From contig NZ_AUEW01000009.1 of NCBI RefSeq assembly GCF_000426185.1, forward strand, positions 124,001 to 188,000: DNA of 64,000 nucleotides, given 5' to 3'. The position numbers and the translations under genes were made by a program. Each line of letters opens with the position of its first letter. Position 1 is the stretch's first letter. Positions 53,762 to 61,500 of the stretch are shown here, in pieces. Below the pieces are notes generated by a model. It was not told the DNA's origin, made no database searches, and was given only the letters and a program-made list of their open reading frames with translations. Source of the DNA: Cellulomonas sp. URHD0024 (GTDB lineage Bacteria > Actinomycetota > Actinomycetes > Actinomycetales > Cellulomonadaceae).

Positions 53762-53773
53762 GACAACGTTGTC
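53762..53773. promoter_or_regulatory. LacI operator GACAACGTTGTC (site 5)
   Basis: This is the upstream member of the copy 2 pair, 78 bases before site 6 and about 30 bases before the -35 box. Confidence 0.85.
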
Positions 53774-53803
53774 AAACCGTGACCTTGCAGTGATGCGTAT
53801 GGC

Positions 53804-53833
53804 TTGACCCCACAACCATCCGCCGGGTACAAA
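53804..53833 (+). promoter_or_regulatory. Promoter of the second binding-protein gene
   Basis: TTGACC (53804-53809), an 18-base spacer and TACAAA (53828-53833), with operator site 6 beginning seven bases downstream. It shares GGCTTGACCC with the copy 1 promoter, while the rest has diverged. Confidence 0.6.
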
Positions 53834-53839
53834 TTCCCC

Positions 53840-53851
53840 GACAACGTTGTC
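53840..53851. promoter_or_regulatory. LacI operator GACAACGTTGTC (site 6)
   Basis: The site lies at the predicted transcription start of binding-protein copy 2. Confidence 0.85.
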
Positions 53852-53888
53852 AGCGGCTGATCTGCCGCTCATACGAGGAGCCCCCGCC

Positions 53889-55001
53889 ATGAATGCACGT
53901 ACTCTGCCTCCGCGCCGCCGCGCCGTCTCGAGCCTCCTGGCTCTCGGTGCCACCGCGGCGCTTCTCCTGTCAGCCTGTTCCTCGAACGACACTGCGGAGC
54001 CCGCTTCGTCCTCGACCGCCGCGTCGGGCGACGCGGTCCAGGTCTCGCTGATCGTCAAGACGACGAGCAACCCGTTCTTCATCGCGATGCAGAAGGGCGC
54101 CGAAGCTGCCGCCCAGGAGAACGACGTCAAGCTGACCTTCGCTGCCGGGCGTGAGGACGGCGACGAGGACACCCAGATCCAGGCCATCGAGAACGCGATC
54201 TCGCAGGGTCAGGACGGGATCCTCATCACGCCGAACGGTCCCGCAGTCGTCGACGCGATCGGCAAGGCCCGCGATGCTGGGCTGTTCGTCATCGCCCTGG
54301 ACACGGCGCCGGATCCCGCCGACGCGGTGGACATCACCTTCGCGACCGACAACTTCGATGCCGGCAAGCGCATCGGGGCCTGGACCGCCTCGCAGCTCGG
54401 GGGCAAGAAGGCCGTCATCGCGATGCTGAACCTGTTCGACGACAAGGTCGTCTCGGTCGACTACAACCGCGGCAACGGCTTCCTCACCGGCATGGGCATC
54501 GACCCCGCCGACCCCAAGGTCAACGGCGACGAGGCCGAGTCGGGCACCTACTCCGGCGGCGACTACACCGTGGTCTGCAACGAAGCCGCCCAGGGCGCCG
54601 AGGACGGCGGCACGACCGCCATGGAGACGTGCCTGTCCAAGAACCCGGACATCAACGTCGTCTACACCCTCAACGAGCCCACCGCCTACGGCGCCTTCCA
54701 GGCGCTGACCGCGGCCGGCAAGACCGCAGACGACGTCCTGATGACCTCCATCGACGGCGGCTGCGCCGGCGTCGGCTACGTCAAGCAGGGGATCATCGAC
54801 GCGACCTCGCAGCAGTACCCCGTCAAGATGGCGCAGGAGGGTGTCGCCGCCATCGCCAAGCTCGCCCGCGGCGGGGAGGCCCCCAAGACCAGCGACGGTC
54901 TGGACTTCTACAACACCGGTGTCGCGCTCGTGACCGACAAGCCCGCCGACGGCATCGACAGCATCGACACCACCGAGGCCTCCAAGATCTGCTGGGGCTG
55001 A
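53889..55001 (+). CDS. Fructose/monosaccharide ABC binding lipoprotein, copy 2
   Basis: This 370-residue receptor is the tandem paralogue of copy 1. The lipobox is LLSACSS; VSLIVKTTSNPFFIAMQKGA and the remaining blocks match copy 1, with most changes in the signal peptide, the linker, residues about 105-140 and 330-355. Long DNA blocks are identical at a constant offset of 1380 bases. GAGGAG precedes the ATG. Differences near the C-terminal ligand lobe (GGEAPKTSDGLDFYNTG in place of FGAAPKLSPGLDFFDTG) could alter ligand range. It heads the rightward permease-ATPase-kinase operon after a hairpin. Confidence 0.9.
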   Translation: MNARTLPPRRRAVSSLLALGATAALLLSACSSNDTAEPASSSTAASGDAVQVSLIVKTTSNPFFIAMQKGAEAAAQENDVKLTFAAGREDGDEDTQIQAIENAISQGQDGILITPNGPAVVDAIGKARDAGLFVIALDTAPDPADAVDITFATDNFDAGKRIGAWTASQLGGKKAVIAMLNLFDDKVVSVDYNRGNGFLTGMGIDPADPKVNGDEAESGTYSGGDYTVVCNEAAQGAEDGGTTAMETCLSKNPDINVVYTLNEPTAYGAFQALTAAGKTADDVLMTSIDGGCAGVGYVKQGIIDATSQQYPVKMAQEGVAAIAKLARGGEAPKTSDGLDFYNTGVALVTDKPADGIDSIDTTEASKICWG

Positions 55002-55094
55002 CCCAGTCCAGGCCCGACGGCGCCGGAGAACATCGGCACCACTGAGGCCCTGGACCCCCGCTGGGGCTGACCCAGCCGAAGCCCGACGGCGCCG
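54959..55094 (+). repeat. 69-base imperfect tandem duplication of the 3' end of binding-protein copy 2
   Basis: The segment ending the gene (containing CTGGGGCTGACCCAG at 54992-55006) recurs 69 bases later (55061-55075). The second unit still reads TTEALDPRWG-stop against TTEASKICWG-stop in the gene, and both units are followed by a GCCCGACGGCGCCG-type sequence. The second unit is non-coding. Confidence 0.7.
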
Positions 55095-55115
55095 TGGAAA
55101 CCGGCGCCGTCGGGC
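55081..55115 (+). terminator. Strong hairpin between binding protein and permease genes
   Basis: GCCCGACGGCGCC (55081-55093) and GGCGCCGTCGGGC (55103-55115) form 13 perfect pairs (14 with the next G-C) around a short loop. There is no T-tract. It probably causes partial termination or mRNA stabilisation so that the receptor is made in excess over the permease. Confidence 0.8.
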
Positions 55116-55186
55116 CGCTCGACCTCCCACCCCCAGGCCACTCGCCGTGCCCCGCCCGGCGATCGTCCTCAAGGAAAAGCGACGTG

Positions 55187-56242
55187 ATGAGCTACCGAAC
55201 TGCACCGGCTGCCGAGCCGGCTCCACCTGGCACCCCTTCCAGGACGACCGAGGACCTCCTCAGGAACACGACGACGGGCGAGAGGATCCAATCGGTCCTG
55301 CACCGGTACCCGGCTCTGAGCCCTGCGGTGGTTCTGGTTGTCGCGGTTGTCGTCTTCGGGTTTCTCAACGACCGCTTCTGGCGGCCTGAGAACCTCTCGC
55401 TGATCACACAGCAGGTCGCGGTGGTCGGTGCGCTCGCCATCGGGCAGACGCTCATCATCCTGACCGCCGGGATCGACCTGTCTGTCGGCGCGATCATGGT
55501 GCTGAGCTCGATGGTCATGGCGCAGACCGCCACGAACAACGGCGTCCCGGCCGTCCTCGCGCTCTTGCTCGCCTTGTTCGTCGGGCTGGCCTGCGGCGCA
55601 CTCAACGGCTTCTTGGTCACGAGATTCAAGCTGCCGCCGTTCATCGTCACGCTCGGCACTCTGAACATCTTCATCGCCTTGACGCTCCTCTACTCCCACG
55701 GAGCCACCGTGCGCGGTGGCGAGCTCCCGGGTCTCCTGACCTGGACCGGTTCCTCATTCACGGTCGCCGGCGTACGCGTCACCGCCGGGGTCGTGCTCAT
55801 GCTGCTGATGTATCTCGTCGCGGCGTATGCGCTGGGTCAGACCGCCTGGGGGCGGCACGTCTACGCCGTCGGTGACGACAAGGAAGCGGCCGGTCTGGCG
55901 GGCATCAAGGTGGGCCGGGTCCTCTTCAGCGTCTACCTCGCGGCCGGTGCGACCTTCGCCCTTGCCGGTTGGATCCTCGTGGGACGCATCAACGCTGCGA
56001 GCCCGAACGCCGGCGCAGACGCCAACCTCGACTCGATCACTGCCGTGGTCATCGGCGGTGTGAGTCTCTTCGGCGGCCGTGGCGTGATCTGGGGCAGCCT
56101 GCTCGGCGCGCTGATCGTGGGCGTCTTCCGCAACGGTCTCTCGCTCGCCGGTGTGGACCAGCTCTACCAGACGCTGACAGTCGGCATCCTCATCATCGTC
56201 GCGGTGTCTGTGGACCAGTGGATTCGAAGGGGACGTGCCTGA
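55187..56242 (+). CDS. Monosaccharide ABC permease, FrcC/RbsC-like
   Basis: This 351-residue permease has about eight to ten spans and a 45-residue cytoplasmic N-terminus. Family blocks are LAIGQTLIILTAGIDLSVGA, GLACGALNGFLVTRFKLPPF, IVTLGTLNIFIALTLLYSHG, AVGDDKEAAGLAGIKVGRVL (EAA-like coupling loop) and VVIGGVSLFGGRGVIWGSLL. Order and sizes match fructose FrcBCA of Sinorhizobium more than the two-permease FruEKFG of Bifidobacterium. AAGGA lies 11 bases before the ATG, and a GTG directly before the ATG is an alternative. Its stop shares one base with the ATPase ATG. Confidence 0.88.
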   Translation: MSYRTAPAAEPAPPGTPSRTTEDLLRNTTTGERIQSVLHRYPALSPAVVLVVAVVVFGFLNDRFWRPENLSLITQQVAVVGALAIGQTLIILTAGIDLSVGAIMVLSSMVMAQTATNNGVPAVLALLLALFVGLACGALNGFLVTRFKLPPFIVTLGTLNIFIALTLLYSHGATVRGGELPGLLTWTGSSFTVAGVRVTAGVVLMLLMYLVAAYALGQTAWGRHVYAVGDDKEAAGLAGIKVGRVLFSVYLAAGATFALAGWILVGRINAASPNAGADANLDSITAVVIGGVSLFGGRGVIWGSLLGALIVGVFRNGLSLAGVDQLYQTLTVGILIIVAVSVDQWIRRGRA

Positions 56243-57009
56243 TGGAGACCCGAACGCCTGTGCTGCAGGCCACGAACCTCGTCAAGACCTTCGGGCGCGT
56301 GGTCGCCCTCGATGGCGTGGACCTCGAGCTCTACCCGGGTGAGGTCCTGGCCATCATCGGCGACAACGGTGCAGGCAAGTCCTCGCTCATCAAGTGCCTC
56401 TCCGGGGCCTACACGCCCGATGCAGGCCAGCTCCTCCTGGACGGGCAGCCCGTGCGCTTCCACGGTGCCCAGGAGGCTCGCGCCGCGGGCATCGAGACGG
56501 TCTACCAGACCCTCGCCGTGTCACCGGCGCTCGACATCGCGAGCAACCTCTACCTCGGCCGAGAGGAGCGCAGGCCCGGAGTCCTCGGGTCGGTGTTCCG
56601 GATGCTCGACACCAAGGGCATGCGGCAGCGCTCCGAGGAGCAGGTGAAGCGACTGGGGATCACGACGCTCCAGGACACGACCCAAGCGGTCGAGACGCTC
56701 TCCGGTGGGCAACGCCAGGCGGTCGCCGTGGCGCGCGCCGCCGCGTTCGGATCGAAGGTCATCATCCTCGACGAACCGACCGCGGCCCTCGGCGTCAGGG
56801 AGGGCAACCAGGTCCTTCAGATGATTCGCGACCTTCGGAACCGCGGGCTGCCCGTGATCCTCATCAGCCACAACATGCAGCACGTCTTCGAGGTCGCTGA
56901 CCGCGTGCACATCCAGCGGCTGGGCCGTCGCGCGGCCGTCGTCACGCCGGAGACGCACTCGGCGGAGGATGCCGTCGCCATCATGACGGGCGCCAAGCAG
57001 GCGGCCTGA
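56242..57009 (+). CDS. Monosaccharide ABC ATP-binding protein, FrcA-like
   Basis: This is a 255-residue single-domain ATPase, in contrast to the roughly 500-residue double-domain RbsA type. Walker A is GDNGAGKSSLIKCL, the Q-loop is TVYQTLAVSPALDI, the signature is LSGGQRQAVAVARA, Walker B is VIILDEPTAALG and the switch is SHNMQHVFEVADRVHIQRLG. The half-size form is characteristic of FrcA and XylG-short types. TGATG overlap with the permease couples them. Confidence 0.9.
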   Translation: METRTPVLQATNLVKTFGRVVALDGVDLELYPGEVLAIIGDNGAGKSSLIKCLSGAYTPDAGQLLLDGQPVRFHGAQEARAAGIETVYQTLAVSPALDIASNLYLGREERRPGVLGSVFRMLDTKGMRQRSEEQVKRLGITTLQDTTQAVETLSGGQRQAVAVARAAAFGSKVIILDEPTAALGVREGNQVLQMIRDLRNRGLPVILISHNMQHVFEVADRVHIQRLGRRAAVVTPETHSAEDAVAIMTGAKQAA

Positions 57010-57065
57010 CGCGTGCCGACCGGCCACCGACCTCATCTCGCAACGACGCCTTGGAGACTTCCGTG

Positions 57066-57986
57066 ATGCACGACCCCACCTACCTGGTGGTTGGCGAGTC
57101 CGTCGCCGACCTCGTCCGAGCCGCGGACGGCAGGTCGACGATCCACCCCGGTGGAAGTCCGATGAACGTGGCGTTCGGTCTGGGACGGCTGGGTCGCGCG
57201 ACGACGCTCGTCACACAGCTCGGCGACGACGACAACGGTCGGACCATTCGTTCCCACCTCCTGCGCGCGGGGGTCAGCGTCATCGACACTGGCCCCCGCA
57301 ACCAGGCGACGCCGACCGCCACAGCGTTCCTCGACGCCTACGGAGCGGCGCGCTACTCCTTCGACATCACGTGGAATCTCACCGGCCCGGCGTCGCCGCC
57401 CACCGCGACCCATGTGCACACCGGCTCCATCGCCGCGTACCTGTCCCCCGGCAGCGACGTCGTGGAGGCCATGGTGGCGCAGCTGGTCGGGACGGCGACG
57501 GTGAGCTTCGACCCCAACATTCGTCCGGCCCTGATCACGGACCGTGACGACGCCGTGCGACGAACCGCTCGACTGCTCGCGCTGACGGATGTCGTCAAGG
57601 CGAGCGACGACGACCTGACCTGGCTCTACCCCGGCGAAGCTCCGGCGAGCGTCGCTCGACGATGGGTCGAGGCTGGACCGACGCTGGTCGTGGTCACGCG
57701 CGGAGCGGCGGGCGCAATCGCCGCAACCGCGGACGGGGTGTTCCACATCCCGCCGGTCCGGGCCGACGTCGTCGACACGGTCGGTGCCGGGGACTCGTTC
57801 ATGGCAGCCGTGCTCGACGGGCTCGGCGGCGAGGGCCTGCTCGGCGCAGGGGCGCGAAGCCGGCTCCGGAACAGCCGAGTCGACCAGCTTCGCCCCATCC
57901 TCGAGCGGGCGGCGGCGGCGGCAGCCATCACGGTGTCGCGGGCCGGCGCCGAACCGCCGACAGTCGCGGAGCTTGCCGCCGTCTAG
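57066..57986 (+). CDS. PfkB-family carbohydrate kinase (probable fructokinase)
   Basis: This 306-residue sugar kinase keeps both PfkB signatures: IHPGGSPMNVAFGLGRLGR (27-45) and DTVGAGDSF (237-245, catalytic Asp D243). Other blocks are LVTQLGDDDNGRTIRSHLLR, VSFDPNIRPALITDRD and TDVVKASDDDLTWLYPGE. Downstream of a fructose-type ABC transporter it should phosphorylate imported fructose; FrcBCA operons elsewhere also carry a kinase-like gene. GGAG at 57053-57056 serves the GTG-ATG pair at 57063-57068. It is the active counterpart of the catalytically broken homologue at 49-50 kb. Confidence 0.88.
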   Translation: MHDPTYLVVGESVADLVRAADGRSTIHPGGSPMNVAFGLGRLGRATTLVTQLGDDDNGRTIRSHLLRAGVSVIDTGPRNQATPTATAFLDAYGAARYSFDITWNLTGPASPPTATHVHTGSIAAYLSPGSDVVEAMVAQLVGTATVSFDPNIRPALITDRDDAVRRTARLLALTDVVKASDDDLTWLYPGEAPASVARRWVEAGPTLVVVTRGAAGAIAATADGVFHIPPVRADVVDTVGAGDSFMAAVLDGLGGEGLLGAGARSRLRNSRVDQLRPILERAAAAAAITVSRAGAEPPTVAELAAV

Positions 57987-58469
57987 ATGAGGGCATCGCG
58001 CTGACCTCGGCGGGTCTCCCAGCCCGAACCCGGTCGACGGTGGAAGAGCTGTGGACCTGTTGCGACGAACTCGCCGCCTCGGGCGTGACGGTTGATCTCG
58101 TTCCACTGGGGCGACGCCTGGATCGGCGTGCCCATCGAGACTGTCGGCCACGTCGCCTCCCGGTGCCGTCGGGGGAGCATCACGATGCTTCGGGAAGACG
58201 CGCATACCCAGAACCGCGCCGTCGGCGACATCGCGCATCTGCCCTGCTGACTCGCAATTCAGGGCCGAGCAGGATCCCTGATCGTGGGAGCGTCGAGCCA
58301 CGGGCCCGGCCTCGGCCCGCGACCGGTGCGAGCGCGCCGACCTGCCCGTCCACGTCCGCCCATCTGGCAGTGCCGCATCCCGGTCGGGGGACACGTCGGC
58401 CTGGGGCTCGCCCGAGCCTGCGCCGGCGGCACGGGTGGTCCACTCGATGTCCGGCCACGCCCGCGTGCG
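57987..58469. other. Intergenic stretch, possibly decayed coding sequence
   Basis: No intact gene is present. A rightward reading TVEELWTCCDELAASGVTVD changes frame and continues as DAWIGVPIETVGHVASRC and MLREDAHTQNRAVGDIAH to a stop near 58250. This looks like a decayed gene, but I cannot name the family. Confidence 0.3.
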
Positions 58470-58506
58470 GAGGCGCCCGCCCCGAAAGAGTCGGGACGGG
58501 CGCCTC
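58470..58506. terminator. Bidirectional terminator between kinase and GH32 genes
   Basis: GAGGCGCCCG (58470-58479) and CGGGCGCCTC (58497-58506) pair perfectly, with inner CCCGA/TCGGG pairing, between convergent genes. Confidence 0.8.
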
Positions 58507-58548
58507 ACCGTGCAGCTTGCTTGGTGGGGTGCACCCACACGCGAGCCG

Positions 58549-61500
58549 CTAGCTGAAGGCGGGCTTCATCTTCCACACCTGCAGTGATGTGACCGTCGCG
58601 GCACCGTCCGCGTGGATGGCGAGCCCGTCGGAGTCCGACCGCGAGGGGTACATGCGGGTAGTCAGGCTCTTGGCACCGTTCACGAATGCGTCGAGCTGAC
58701 TCTTGTCGACGAAGGCCTCGATCGTGATCGGCTTGCCGTTCGCCGCCAGGGGGCCTCCCTGGATGCCCATGTCCTCGCGGCTCGAGACGTTCCCCGACCG
58801 AGTGCGGTCGACCTCGATGCGCCCGACCCCGCCCGTCAGGTAGGAGATGCGAGTGCGCTCCTCATCCCCCGGACTCTTGCGGACGTCGAGGCCGAACTTC
58901 CCGGCACCGGAGCTGGTCAGCGTCACCTTGACGTGCAGCATGTCCCCGTGGACCCCGGCGAGGGCGGTGTTCGCCGCGGCCACGGTGGTCGGGGCCGTGA
59001 TGTTCACCAGCGGCGCGGCCGTCTCGTGAAGCACCGACATCTCCGGCAGCGGTGCCACACCCAGGTCGCCGTCCGGCTGGAGGCTCAGCACGACGGGCAG
59101 GCCCGCGTTGTGCGCCCAGCCCGAGCTCTTGTGCGCCTCCTCGGTCCGCTGGTCCTGCGTGATGCTGAACAGGACCGTGCGGCCCTTCTCGTCGACCAAC
59201 CCGCTCGGGCCGGTCCAGTGCTGGCCGTAGTCGAACTCACGCGGCACGGTCGTGTCCGGCGTGAAGGTGCGGCCGGCTGCATCCCAGGTTCCGATCCAGT
59301 AGAAGACGTGCTTGACGTTCTCCCCTCCGCTGTCCGAGCCGGGCCGCCACATGGGGTTGATGATGAGCGCGTGCTTCTGCTTGCCCGCGGCGTCGGTCCC
59401 CACCGGCAGGAACACCGGCAGCTCCCACACGTCGCCGGTCTTCGGGTACGCGGCCTTGTCTCCGACGAGGAGAGGCCCGGAGTAGGTCCAGTCCTTCGCG
59501 TTCGGGGACGTGTAGAGCAGGGCGGTTCCACCCACGGAGGCCCCGCCATCGGTGGCGACCCCGGACGCGACGAGCTGGAACCAGGTGCTGCCCTCCCGCC
59601 ACACGAACGGGTCGCGGAACTCGCCCGGCTGCACCTTGCGGCCGGCACCGACATTGAGGTCCGGCCTCCAGGACGTGACCACCTGCGGGTCCATCACCCA
59701 GTCCTTGAGGTTCGGGTCCGTCGGGTCCTTCGGTCGGGCCACGCCGGTCCGCTGGTTCGGGATGCCCTGTGACTGCAAGCTGTCGTCACCCGCGGTGATG
59801 AACAGCAGCGGCATACCGTCCACGTCCTTGAACGCACTGCCGGACCAGACGCCGTCGGGAGCGACGGAGTTCGCGGTGGGCGTGAGCGCCACCGGCTGGT
59901 CCTGCCAGCGCACGAAGTCGGGCGACGTCCAGTGTCCCCAGCTCATGTTGTGCCAGTAGGGACCGTGCTGGTTGTGCTGGTAGAAGAGGTGGTACTGGCC
60001 GTTGGCGAAGACCGGCGCGTGCGGCTCGTTCATCCAGTGCTCGGGAGCCGTGGCGTGGAACAGCGGACGGTACTTGTCGCCGTCGTACCGGGAACGGTTC
60101 GCGGTGAGGTCCGGCAGAGGAACCGTCCCGCCCAGCGCAGCGACTGCTGCCTGGTGCTCGGAGCTGGCGTCCGCGGCCGACAGGGCCACGCTGCGGATCG
60201 TCACCTCGTCCATGAGACCCGAGAACATGTCCAGCGCGAAGAGGCCGTTCACGGTCGCCGGCTGGTTGTGCTTGCCCAGCTGGAGCGGCCCCGTCCAGGG
60301 CGTGATGTTGGAGCCACGCGGCAGGTTGTCGGCCTGCCCGACGAGGACGCCGTTGCGGTAGATCCGGAGCTGCCCGGCTGCGGGGTCGAAGACCCCAGCG
60401 ATGTGCTGCCAACGCATGCGCTCGAGCGCACCCTGATCACTCGAGGTCGCCGAGTACCAGGCGCCGTTGACTCCGACCTGGAACGACCACTTGCCGTGTC
60501 GGCCCACGCCGAGGAAGAACCCCTGGCGGGCTCCTTCGTCGTGCTTGTCCACGATCGCACTGAGCTTGCCCTCGTCGCCCCACTCGAAGGCGCGAGGGGC
60601 GACCCACGCCTCCACCGTGAGCGCACCCTTCGGGGTGGCAAAGGCACTGTCGGGCTTGGTGACCCAGGTCGAGTACCCGTCGAACTCCAAGGACCTGGCG
60701 AGACGCTCGTGCGACGCCGGTGCGCTCTGCCACAGCGGAGGGCTGGAAGGCTTGAACTCGGTCGGGTTGTTGAAGATGTAGTCGACACGGTCGTTGCTGC
60801 CCGAGACGCTGTCCCGGGCCGTCGTACCGGACGTCTCGTTGAACGACCACTTCGCGATGGCAGCCTCGTTGACCGGGGGCGTCGTCGGGGGCGTCGTCGG
60901 TGGCGTCGTCGTGTCGGAGGGCGTCGTCACGTCGTCGAGGTTGATGTGGCCCCAGCCACCGGTCTTCTTGTCCACGACCTGGATGACGAGGGACTTGCCC
61001 ACGAGGTCAGGTGCATCCCAGGTGACCCGCCGGTACTCCTCCGAGTCGGCACCAGTCGCCATGCGCAGCGGTGCCCCGCCTTCGGCGGGAAGCAGCGCCA
61101 CGAAGAGGTCCGTAGCGGAGTTCCCTCCGCCGACCAAGAACGAGATCTTGCCGTTGCCCCCCAACGTGAACGCTGAGGACGTGAGTGTTCCGGTTCCTGC
61201 GTCGCCCTTGCCCTTGAAGCCCCAGAGGTGGAATGCGCCGGCCTGGCCGAAGCAGCAGCCCCAGCCCCAGCTGGTCTCCGAGGTCACCCCGCCCTGGAAG
61301 GCGTCACCGGTGGCGGTCCACCCTTGCAGGGTGCCCGTCTCGAAGCTGGGGTTCACAATCGTGGCAGGGCCCCCCGTTCCGCCTCCGCCCCCGCCGTCGT
61401 CCGGAGTGCCCTCGACGACGACGGCATCGAGGTTGATGTGACCGAAGCCTGCCGTCGACTTGTCCACGGCTTGGATCGCGAGGCGCTTGCCGAGGAACGG

